Assembly: GCA_021805955.1 (NCBI GenBank)
Contig: JAJZDO010000169.1
Span: forward strand, 1-5,965
Reading direction: 5' to 3'
DNA from: Acidobacteriota bacterium
GTDB taxonomy: Bacteria; Acidobacteriota; Terriglobia; Terriglobales; Acidobacteriaceae
DNA: 5,965 nucleotides
Translations under genes and position numbers: made by a program
Part shown: piece by piece, positions 1 to 5,965 of the stretch
Layout of the letters: each line of letters begins with the position of its first letter
Numbering within the stretch: position 1 is the stretch's first letter
The notes under the pieces: model-generated
Databases searched by the model: none
Seen by the model: the letters and a program-made list of their open reading frames with translations, nothing else
What the model was told of the DNA's origin: nothing

Positions 1-6
1 TTGTAG

Positions 7-489
7 AGTGCTGTGATGGGATCGAACTTCGGCTGGCCATATTGCTTCTTCAACTACAAAACGCAGAAGCTGGTGCTGAATCCGGAATACGGCGGCGATG
101 GCACCAAGGTTGGCCGATGCAGCCAATACAAGTTGCCCATTGCGAGCTTCCCGGCCCACTGGGCGCCCGTGGACGTAATGTTTTATAGCGGCCATCAGTT
201 TCCCGCGCGTTATCGCGGAGGCGCATTCATTGCCTTTCATGGCTCCTGGAACCGCGCGCCGCTGCCGCAGGCGGGATACAACGTGACCTTTCAGCCTTTT
301 GTCGGCGGCAAGCCCTCTGGCCAATATGAGGTCTTCGCGGATGGATTCAAAGGGAAGGGGCCGCTGATGGATCCCTCCGCCGCGGTCGCGCGTCCCGACG
401 GGATTGCGCAGGCGCCGGACGGCTCGATCTACATTACAGACAGCCAGAAGGGAAAAATTTGGCGCGTCTTCTATCGCGGCAAGCATTGA
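7..489 (+). CDS. Sorbosone/glucose dehydrogenase-family protein (PQQ-type beta-propeller), C-terminal part, possibly broken
   Basis: The roughly 160 visible residues resemble the C-terminal half of the L-sorbosone/soluble glucose dehydrogenase family. These are usually exported six-bladed beta-propellers that bind PQQ and oxidise sugars or related alcohols and aldehydes. Family-like stretches seen are FGWPYC near the start, PEYGGDGTKVGRC, HWAPVDVMFYSG, GGAFIAFHGSWNRAP and, near the end, RPDGIAQAPDGSIYITDS followed by KGKIWRVFYRG. The protein ends normally at TGA 487-489, with no added cytochrome c domain. Family members are about 400 residues or more, so the signal peptide and the N-terminal blades, including the catalytic histidine known from soluble glucose dehydrogenase, must lie upstream. 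Reading back in the same frame meets TAG at 4-6, well inside the expected protein. The GTG at 13 and ATG at 16 fall in mid-fold and are unlikely to be true starts. Either the gene is disrupted or there is a sequence error. Family assignment is fairly sure; the substrate is unknown. Confidence 0.8.
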   Translation, partial: SAVMGSNFGWPYCFFNYKTQKLVLNPEYGGDGTKVGRCSQYKLPIASFPAHWAPVDVMFYSGHQFPARYRGGAFIAFHGSWNRAPLPQAGYNVTFQPFVGGKPSGQYEVFADGFKGKGPLMDPSAAVARPDGIAQAPDGSIYITDSQKGKIWRVFYRGKH

Positions 490-748
490 CGATATTCGCT
501 TTTTCTGCAATGGAGCGGCGTCTGGAAACGCATCCAGCTTCTGGACGCCACAGCCCACGCGCATCGGAAATCCAGCCAATCCGCATGTCAATTAGGACGA
601 CTTGAATCACTCGCGCCGCGCCCACTGCCGTTCGCAAGCAGCGCTGTCGAAAGGACATGCTCTGTCTACGATGCAGGCGATGGGTAACGTTGCCTTCTAT
701 AGTAAGTAAGAACATTCCATATGCGCTCTTGAAAGCTATTTTCTGGCC
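490..748. other. Intergenic region between the dehydrogenase fragment and purU
   Basis: These 259 bases show no reading frame with recognisable protein character. Short open stretches in several frames are low-complexity GC-rich translations that resemble no family. No strong hairpin followed by a T-run was found after the TGA at 487-489, so no intrinsic terminator is called. The last 50 bases become AT-richer, which agrees with a promoter for purU there. The sequence just before the purU start has only a weak purine stretch (GAAAG, about 730-734). Confidence 0.5.
698..703 (+). promoter_or_regulatory. Possible -10 box for purU
   Basis: TATAGT matches five of six bases of the sigma-70 -10 consensus and would put the transcription start about 40 bases before the purU ATG. 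No convincing -35 hexamer sits 16-18 bases upstream (the best window matches only two of six bases), so this is a weak prediction from position and one box only. Confidence 0.25.
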
Positions 749-1606
749 ATGTCCAAGACTGCCATCCTGCTGATCGATTGTCCGGACCGCAAAGGTCTGG
801 TGGCGGCCATCGCGAATTTTCTGGTACGGGAATACGATGCGAACATTCTCAACGCGGACCAACACCAGGATGCAGAGCTTGGACTTTTTTTTATGCGCGT
901 GGAGTTCACTACGGACAACGCGGCTTGCGATGCAGCGCAGTTTCGTCGCGTGATCGCGCCCTTAGCCGAGCAGTTGAGCTTGAATTGGCAACTCCATTTT
1001 GCCGAGGCGCCGGAGAACGTCGCGATTTTCGTCTCGCACTATTTGCATTGTCTGGCGGACCTGCTGCATCGGCACCAGACGGATGAGTTTCACTGCAAGT
1101 TTTCCTTGATCATCAGCAATCATGAGAAGGCAAGGAAGCTGGCCGATTTTTATGAAGTACCCTTCCACTTCCTGCCGGTGAACGCTGAAACCAAGGCGCG
1201 GGTGGAAGAGGAGCAGCTGGCGCTTCTTTCCGCAAGCAAAGTCGATTTGGTGATTCTTGCCCGCTACATGCAGGTCATGTCGCCCAAGTTCGTTCAGGCC
1301 TATCCGCAGCGCATTATCAATGTGCACCACTCGTTTCTGCCGGCGTTTACTGGCGCGAAGCCGTATCACGCGGCCTTTGCGCGCGGGGTTAAATTGATCG
1401 GAGCGACCAGCCATTACGTGACCGAGATTCTGGACGACGGCCCGATCATCGAGCAGGACGTGGCGCGGGTTTCGCAGAACGATCAGATGCTGGGGCTCAT
1501 CCAAAAAGGCCGCGATCTGGAGCGGCTTGTGCTGTCGCGCGCGGTGCAGTGGCATCTGGCGCGCCGCATCCTTTGCTATGCAAACAAGACCGTGATTTTT
1601 GCGTAA
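749..1606 (+). CDS. purU: Formyltetrahydrofolate deformylase PurU
   Basis: Cytoplasmic hydrolase that converts 10-formyltetrahydrofolate and water to tetrahydrofolate and formate. In bacteria it balances the one-carbon pool and can supply formate to the PurT step of purine synthesis. At 285 residues it has the usual family length. Residues 1-85 form an ACT domain beginning with LLIDCPDRKGLVAAIANFL and the family stretch ELGLFFMRVEF. Residues 90-275 form the formyltransferase-type domain, with VSHYLHCLADLLHR (95-108), IISNHE (121-126) and PFHFLPV (138-144). The catalytic triad known from this fold is visible: N191 and H193 in INVHHSFLPAF, and the aspartate in LDDGPIIEQDV (228-238). The C-terminal stretch GRDLERLVLSRAVQWHL and final NKTVIF are also typical. 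The ATG at 749 fits the family N-terminus, and an in-frame TAA at 707-709 limits any extension. The ribosome binding site is weak. Gaps on both sides suggest it is transcribed alone. Confidence 0.96.
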   Translation: MSKTAILLIDCPDRKGLVAAIANFLVREYDANILNADQHQDAELGLFFMRVEFTTDNAACDAAQFRRVIAPLAEQLSLNWQLHFAEAPENVAIFVSHYLHCLADLLHRHQTDEFHCKFSLIISNHEKARKLADFYEVPFHFLPVNAETKARVEEEQLALLSASKVDLVILARYMQVMSPKFVQAYPQRIINVHHSFLPAFTGAKPYHAAFARGVKLIGATSHYVTEILDDGPIIEQDVARVSQNDQMLGLIQKGRDLERLVLSRAVQWHLARRILCYANKTVIFA

Positions 1607-1862
1607 ATGTCTTGACGCACCCGCACCGAAGCACTCCTGTATTTCGCCACTGGCCCACGGCATCGACAGACAAATTTTTGGCGCTGGATGGCGGGTTGGG
1701 TTTGTAAGCTGGCGCTGCCGCGGTTGGCGACCCAGCGCACATTTTACCGGGCCATCTGCTACACTTCGCTGTTAGTGTAAACTTCCCTGAGTTGGCTCCG
1801 TCCAGTCTGGTCTCAAAGCATCACGTGCCGCTGGGCGCACTAGAGAGCAGGCGCAACCGAAG
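1607..1862. other. Intergenic region between purU and the CheB/CheR kinase gene
   Basis: No protein-like reading frame was found in these 256 bases. They hold a TTGACG (1612-1617) without a suitably spaced -10 partner, a 7-base inverted repeat GCGCTGG/CCAGCGC (1681-1687 and 1732-1738) around a 44-base GC-rich spacer, a candidate extended -10 box at 1757-1765, and roughly 90 bases of likely leader before the ATG. No clear intrinsic terminator for purU was found; the only hairpin near the stop is a four-base GCGT/ACGC stem without a T-run. Confidence 0.5.
1757..1765 (+). promoter_or_regulatory. Candidate extended -10 promoter for the CheB/CheR fusion gene
   Basis: TGCTACACT has the TGn extension followed by TACACT, which keeps the first T, second A, fourth A and last T of the -10 consensus. 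Extended -10 promoters can work with a poor -35, and the best upstream match here is CGCACA (1736-1741), three of six bases at an 18-base spacing. A start near 1772 would give a leader of about 90 bases. It is a prediction from motif and position only. Confidence 0.3.
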
Positions 1863-4800
1863 ATGAAGTCACGAGCGCCCAAACCCGTTTCCTCCGCGGA
1901 AGAAAGTCCCAGCAAAATAGCTGTCACTCAAAATGCTTCTTTCCCAATCGTGGCAGTCGGAGCGTCCGCCGGCGGACTGGAAGCATACACGGAATTCTTT
2001 CACGCGTTGCCGATGGACACCGGAATGGCGTTCGTATTGGTGCAGCACCTCGATCCGAGCCATCACAGCCTGCTGGCGGAAATCCTTTCCAAAGCAACCA
2101 AGATGCCGGTCGACGAGGTCAAGTCAGGGATCAGGATCAGGCCCAATCGCGTCTACGTGATTCCCCCCGGCGCTTTCATGGCGATCGAGGACTGCGCCTT
2201 TGTCCTGACGCCGCGCAGCAAAGAACCGGGCCAGCATTTATCGGTCAATTTTTTCATGCGCTCGCTGGCGGCGGAGCGCAAGAGCGTCGCAATTGGAATC
2301 GTGCTTTCAGGCACCGGAGCCGATGGCACTTTAGGCGTGACCGACATCAAGGCGGCCGGGGGCTTTACCTTCGCACAGGACCCCGCCACTGCGAAGTACG
2401 ATGGCATGCCGCGCAGCGCCATCGCTTCCGGATGCGTGGACTTTGTTCTGCCGCCAAAAGCAATTGCAAAAGAGCTGGAGCGGATACATCGCCATCCTTA
2501 TGTGAGTCAGATCAAGGATGAAGCAGACAGCGAACATTTCTCGGGCGGCGAGGACGATTTCAACGGAATTCTCAACCTGTTGCGCAAAGTGAGCGGCGCC
2601 GATTTTTCCCAGTACAAGCCCAATACCATTTATCGGCGCGCCATGCGGCGCGCGATGATCCTCCGGCTCGGATCGCTGGGCGAATACGCGAAGCATTTGA
2701 GGGGGCATCCCGAAGAGGCGGAGAAGCTGTACGACGACGTTCTCATCCCGGTGACCAGCTTCTTCCGCGACCTGGAGACTTTCGAGGCATTGAAGAAACA
2801 AGTCTATCCCGCAATCGTGAAGGACAAGGGCAACAAAGGGACCATCCGAATGTGGGCGCCTGGCTGCTCCACGGGCGAAGAGACCTACTCGCTGGCGATG
2901 ACGCTGCTGGAGTTTTTGGGTAACAAGGCGGCCAGCTTCCAGGCGCAGATATTTGGAACGGACCTGAACGAAAAAGGCATTCAGAAAGCGCGCACCGGGC
3001 TGTACCGGGAGAGCATCGCGGAGGAGATATCGCCAGAGCGCCTGCGGCGCTTCTTCGTCAAAGAGGCGGATGGCTACCGCATCAACAAGGCGGTGCGGGA
3101 CATGTGCGTCTTCGCGCGGCAGAACCTGGCCTACGATCCACCTTTTTCGCAGATGAACGTTGTCGTCTGCCGCAACCTGCTCATCTATCTGGGACCGGAC
3201 CTGCAAAAGAAAATCATACCCATCCTGCACTACGCGCTGAAGCCTTCCGGGTTTCTGGTCCTGGGAAGCTCTGAAAGCATCTCCGGCTTTCCCAACCTGT
3301 TCTCCACGGTGGACAAGAAGTACAAAATTTATGCCAAGAAGTCGGCCGTCTCGCGGCTACATTATAACTTTTCCCAGACCCGCTATCCGGCTGGAAGCGG
3401 CGCGGATGTTGCCAACAAGGCGAGCGAGTCCCAAGGCGCGCAGGAACGCAAACTGGACGTAGAGGCGGAGGCTGACCGCTTTGTTTTGAAGCACCACGCC
3501 CCGGTCGGAGTCGTCATCAACAATGCGATGGAAGTGGTCCAGTTCCGCGGACGCACGACCCCTTATCTGGAACCGGCGCCAGGCAAACCGAGCCTGAATC
3601 TGCTTAAGCTGGCGCGCAATGGGTTGGCGCTGGAGCTGCGATCGTTAATCGGCGGCGCCAGGAAGAAGAATGCGCCGGTCAGCAAAAACAATATCTCGTT
3701 TGATGGAAATAGCCATAAGAGGATCCTGAATGTTTCTGTTTCGCCGCTGGGGGACAAGAACCCATCGGAGGAAGAGCGTTATTTTCTGGTGTTGTTCGAG
3801 GATGTTACAAAGATTTCCGGCCCAGGGGAGAAGCTCACAGCCAAGCATGGCACGGCGAAGGGCCGGGAATTCACGCGCCTGAAGCAGGAACTTGCCGCTA
3901 CGCTGGAATCCTTGCGCGCCGCCACCGAGTCGGAAGATGCCGTCCGGGAAGAATTCCAATCGGCGAACGAGGAAATACTGTCGGCGAATGAGGAACTGCA
4001 AAGCACCAACGAAGAACTGGAAACCTCCAAAGAAGAGCTTCAGTCCGCCAATGAGGAACTGAACTCGCTCAACAACGAGCTTGGCCACAAAAACGCCGAA
4101 CTCCACGATTTGAACAACGATCTCTCGAACTTTCTGAACAGCACAAAGATTCCCGTTGTCATGCTGGACCGCAATCTGCGGATACGGCGTTTGACTCCCA
4201 GCGCGGACCAGTTGGTGAAGGCGGTTTCCTCCGATGTGGGCCGGCCGATCGCGGACATTCGGCTCAATATCAAAGTGCCGGACCTGGAAGAGATGATCGC
4301 GAAGGTGCTGGAGAGCCTGCAGTCGGTGGAGCGCGATGTACAGGACCTGCAAGACCGCTGGCATTCCTTGCACATCCTGCCTTACCGGACGATGGATAAC
4401 AAGATCGATGGCATTGTGCTGGTGCTGCTGGATATCGACACAATGAAAAGCGCCAACGAGCGGCTCCGGCGTTCGGCTGAATTCCTCCGCGGAATGATCG
4501 ATACGGTAAGAGAGCCGCTGCTGGTGCTCGATGCGGAGCTTCGAGTCATCGCAATCAATAAGTCTTTCCAGAGCACTTTCAAGGTTTCGCCGGACCAGAC
4601 AGTCAACCAACCCTTATTCAAGCTGGGCAATGGGCAGTGGAACATCCCCCAGTTACGCGAGTTGCTGGAGGAAGTCCTGTCCAAACGCCAGCCCGTGGCG
4701 GATTTCGAGGTGGAGCATGACTTCGAGAATCTGGGCTGCAGAAAGATGCTGTTGAATGCCCAGACGCTTTTCCAAACGAATGACCGGCAGCCGATGATCC

Positions 4801-5558
4801 TGCTTGCCATCGAGGACATCACCGAGCGCAAACTCGCCGAAGCAGCTTTAATCAAATCCGAGAAACTGGCCGCCGCGGGACGACTGGCCGCTACGCTGGC
4901 GCATGAGATCAACAATCCCTTGCAAGCGGTCACGAACCTGATGACTTTATTGCAGGGGTCTGCGAAGTTGGACGAGCAGGACCGAGTCTATGCGACGATG
5001 GTGGTCGAGGAACTTGACCGCGTAACGGAGTTGACCCGTCAATCCTTAAGTTTTTTCAGAGAGAGCGCGGCACCCAAAGCGGTCGACATCGAGGAGGTGC
5101 TCGAAGGCGTCTTAAACCTGTACAGCAAACGGATCGAAGCGAAAGGGATCACCGTAAGGAAGCAGTATCTGACAAGCGAGACAATCAACAGCTATCCGGG
5201 CGAGATTCGTCAGGTATTCGCGACCCTCCTGGTGAACGCGATGGAAGCTACCAAGACAGGTGGAACCATTGCCATCCGCGTTCGCGGATCGTCCCATGGG
5301 AACAAGCCAGCGATGCAAGGCGTTCGGATCGTCATTGTCGACAGCGGTGTCGGAATCCCGGCGCATGAGGAGGTCCGTATTTTCGAGCCATTCTTTACCA
5401 CCAAGGGAGAGCAAGGGATCGGCCTCGGCCTTTGGGTTGCCCAGGGGATTGTAAGCCGACTTGGCGGCTCGATCCGAATGCGCAGCAGCGTGCGCCCGGG
5501 CAAGAGCGGTACTTATTTTTCGATTTTCCTTCCCAGCCGAATGCCGAATGAGGTTTAG
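1863..5558 (+). CDS. cheBR: CheB-CheR-PAS-histidine kinase fusion protein
   Basis: A 1231-residue soluble signalling protein with no signal peptide or membrane segment. Domains in order: CheB methylesterase, about 25-205, with catalytic S35 in GASAGGLEA, H62 in VLVQHLD and D154 in GTGADGTLG; CheR, about 230-495, with the SAM-binding GCSTGEETYSLAM (334-346), acidic D367 in FGTDLN and VVVCRNLLIYL (433-443); a PAS-like segment, about 532-650, containing FRGRTTPYLEPAPGKPSLNL; a coiled coil of nine heptads (698-760); PAS (760-860); PAS (873-988, ending in EDITERK); HisKA with phosphoacceptor H1014 in LAHEINNPL; HATPase with N-box N1125, G1 box DSGVGIP (1160-1166), F box FEPFFTTK (1174-1181) and G2 box GIGLGL (1185-1190). 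All three activities therefore look intact. There is no receiver domain at either end, unlike classical CheB, and no chemoreceptor, CheW or response regulator nearby in the window. It matches the known CheB/CheR fusion class. The signal sensed and the methylated substrate cannot be told. The ATG at 1863 lies 11 bases after a weak GCAGG (1847-1851). Confidence 0.95.
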   Translation: MKSRAPKPVSSAEESPSKIAVTQNASFPIVAVGASAGGLEAYTEFFHALPMDTGMAFVLVQHLDPSHHSLLAEILSKATKMPVDEVKSGIRIRPNRVYVIPPGAFMAIEDCAFVLTPRSKEPGQHLSVNFFMRSLAAERKSVAIGIVLSGTGADGTLGVTDIKAAGGFTFAQDPATAKYDGMPRSAIASGCVDFVLPPKAIAKELERIHRHPYVSQIKDEADSEHFSGGEDDFNGILNLLRKVSGADFSQYKPNTIYRRAMRRAMILRLGSLGEYAKHLRGHPEEAEKLYDDVLIPVTSFFRDLETFEALKKQVYPAIVKDKGNKGTIRMWAPGCSTGEETYSLAMTLLEFLGNKAASFQAQIFGTDLNEKGIQKARTGLYRESIAEEISPERLRRFFVKEADGYRINKAVRDMCVFARQNLAYDPPFSQMNVVVCRNLLIYLGPDLQKKIIPILHYALKPSGFLVLGSSESISGFPNLFSTVDKKYKIYAKKSAVSRLHYNFSQTRYPAGSGADVANKASESQGAQERKLDVEAEADRFVLKHHAPVGVVINNAMEVVQFRGRTTPYLEPAPGKPSLNLLKLARNGLALELRSLIGGARKKNAPVSKNNISFDGNSHKRILNVSVSPLGDKNPSEEERYFLVLFEDVTKISGPGEKLTAKHGTAKGREFTRLKQELAATLESLRAATESEDAVREEFQSANEEILSANEELQSTNEELETSKEELQSANEELNSLNNELGHKNAELHDLNNDLSNFLNSTKIPVVMLDRNLRIRRLTPSADQLVKAVSSDVGRPIADIRLNIKVPDLEEMIAKVLESLQSVERDVQDLQDRWHSLHILPYRTMDNKIDGIVLVLLDIDTMKSANERLRRSAEFLRGMIDTVREPLLVLDAELRVIAINKSFQSTFKVSPDQTVNQPLFKLGNGQWNIPQLRELLEEVLSKRQPVADFEVEHDFENLGCRKMLLNAQTLFQTNDRQPMILLAIEDITERKLAEAALIKSEKLAAAGRLAATLAHEINNPLQAVTNLMTLLQGSAKLDEQDRVYATMVVEELDRVTELTRQSLSFFRESAAPKAVDIEEVLEGVLNLYSKRIEAKGITVRKQYLTSETINSYPGEIRQVFATLLVNAMEATKTGGTIAIRVRGSSHGNKPAMQGVRIVIVDSGVGIPAHEEVRIFEPFFTTKGEQGIGLGLWVAQGIVSRLGGSIRMRSSVRPGKSGTYFSIFLPSRMPNEV
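3954..4142 (+). repeat. Nine tandem heptads (coiled-coil signalling helix) inside the CheB/CheR kinase
   Basis: Residues 698-760 divide without a gap into nine seven-residue units, each starting with F, I or L. The first five are FQSANEE, ILSANEE, LQSTNEE, LETSKEE and LQSANEE, and the pattern then decays through LNSLNNE, LGHKNAE and LHDLNND to LSNFLNS. This is a textbook parallel coiled coil joining the methylation half to the PAS and kinase half. Codons for the repeated N-E-E differ between units (for example AAC GAG GAA, AAT GAG GAA, AAC GAA GAA), so the DNA is not a simple tandem repeat. The pattern is held at the protein level. Confidence 0.9.
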
Positions 5559-5628
5559 AGAGGCTCTCCCATCGCTATAGAGCGAAAGGCGCCTGCAATT
5601 TGTATTCTGCATCGACAGGAGAATTGCT

Positions 5629-5965
5629 CTAGTAATTTGCGGCGGCGCCGACTGCGATCCGCGTGCGCGGATCGAGTTGGTCGCGCAGGCTGTCGCCGAT
5701 GAAGTTGAAGGAAAGCACGGCGAGCATGATGGCAATGGCAGGGAAGATGACCATGTGCGGAGCGTCGAACAAATGCGCGCGTGCATCGTTCAGCATGACT
5801 CCCCAGCTGGGCATGGGCGGCGGCACGCCGAGGCCCAGGAAGCTGAGAGTGGCTTCGGCAAGAATCGTGCCCGCCATTCCCATCGCAGCCTGGACCATCA
5901 CGGGCTGGATAATATTCGGCAAAATATGGTGGGTGAGTATGCGCAGGTTGGTGGCGCCCATGGCG
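5629..5965 (-). CDS. ABC transporter permease, DppC/OppC type (C-terminal part; start lies beyond the window)
   Basis: Inner-membrane permease subunit of a peptide or nickel-type ABC importer, which would pair with a DppB-like permease, two ATPases and a periplasmic binding protein, none of them in the window. The roughly 110 visible residues are the C-terminal third of a protein that is usually close to 300 long. It begins inside the conserved EAA loop (AMGATNLRI, then HHILPNIIQP), which contacts the ATPase. A membrane segment follows at about 18-40 and contains AEATLSFLGLG, then the typical periplasmic PPPMPSWGVMLNDAR, a last membrane segment at about 68-90, and the ending FNFIGDSLRDQLDPR. 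The Met codon at 5961-5959 is internal, since the family pattern continues upstream with Ala. Stop is TAG (5631-5629). The gene converges on the CheB/CheR kinase gene with 70 bases between them. The substrate cannot be told from this part. Confidence 0.95.
   Translation of the reverse strand, partial: AMGATNLRILTHHILPNIIQPVMVQAAMGMAGTILAEATLSFLGLGVPPPMPSWGVMLNDARAHLFDAPHMVIFPAIAIMLAVLSFNFIGDSLRDQLDPRTRIAVGAAANY

Noticed and set aside
404..595. Plus-strand open frame (63 codons) overlapping the end of the dehydrogenase fragment
   Set aside because: It overlaps a well-supported frame for nearly half its length, and its translation is Arg/Thr/Ser-rich with no recognisable similarity.
1612..1643. 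TTGACG as a -35 box just after purU
   Set aside because: The nearest -10-like sequence (TGTATT, 1638-1643) is 20 bases away and a poor match, and it lies over 200 bases before the next start.
962..1663. Minus-strand open frame (233 codons) opposite purU
   Set aside because: Covers most of purU in antisense, and the translation resembles no known family.
2331..3230. Minus-strand open frame (299 codons) opposite the CheB/CheR domains
   Set aside because: Entirely antisense to conserved CheB and CheR motifs; rich in Arg, Gln and Val as expected for a reverse shadow of GC-rich coding DNA.
3645..4610. Long minus-strand open frame (321 codons) opposite the CheB/CheR kinase
   Set aside because: It lies fully antisense to a protein with clear domains. 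Its Phe/Leu-rich stretch is just the reverse reading of the heptad repeat, and the rest has no family character.
5558..5594. Possible terminator between the convergent genes (GAGA/TCTC and CGCT/AGCG stems, AGGCGCCT palindrome)
   Set aside because: The stems are only four or five bases long with tiny loops, and no T-run follows on either strand, so an intrinsic terminator cannot be supported.
5112..5786. Minus-strand open frame (224 codons) spanning the kinase end, the gap and part of the permease gene
   Set aside because: It overlaps both the HATPase domain and the permease end in other frames. Both of those have strong motif support; this frame has none.

Overview
The window looks like chromosomal DNA from a free-living, moderately GC-rich Gram-negative bacterium. 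The mix of a PQQ/sorbosone-dehydrogenase-like enzyme, a giant CheB/CheR-PAS histidine kinase and a Dpp/Opp-type permease fits an Acidobacteriota-like soil bacterium. That assignment rests on general protein character only and is tentative. No transposase, integrase, tRNA, rRNA, CRISPR array or phage gene was found.

Layout: (1) Bases 7-489 (+) hold the C-terminal part of a sorbosone/glucose dehydrogenase-family beta-propeller protein. It is cut off by the window edge and has an in-frame TAG at 4-6, inside what should be the protein body. (2) A 259-base gap with a possible -10 box leads to purU at 749-1606 (+), formyltetrahydrofolate deformylase, complete and with its catalytic residues intact. 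(3) A 256-base gap with a candidate extended -10 promoter leads to the dominant gene at 1863-5558 (+). This is a 1231-residue fusion in the order CheB methylesterase, CheR methyltransferase, PAS-like domain, nine-heptad coiled coil, PAS, PAS, HisKA, HATPase. (4) After a 70-base convergent gap, 5629-5965 (-) is the C-terminal third of a DppC/OppC-type ABC transporter permease that runs off the right edge.

The genes do not form an obvious pathway. The first three are co-directional, but gaps of more than 250 bases suggest separate transcription, and the permease is on the opposite strand. The signalling fusion is the most interesting object. It keeps recognisable active-site residues for protein-glutamate methylesterase, SAM-dependent methyltransferase and histidine kinase in one chain, but has no receiver domain, no membrane segment and no chemoreceptor or response regulator beside it in the window. 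This architecture is already known in bacteria (CheB/CheR fusion proteins), so it is a notable member of a poorly understood class and not a new system. I see no convincing evidence for a wholly undescribed system here.
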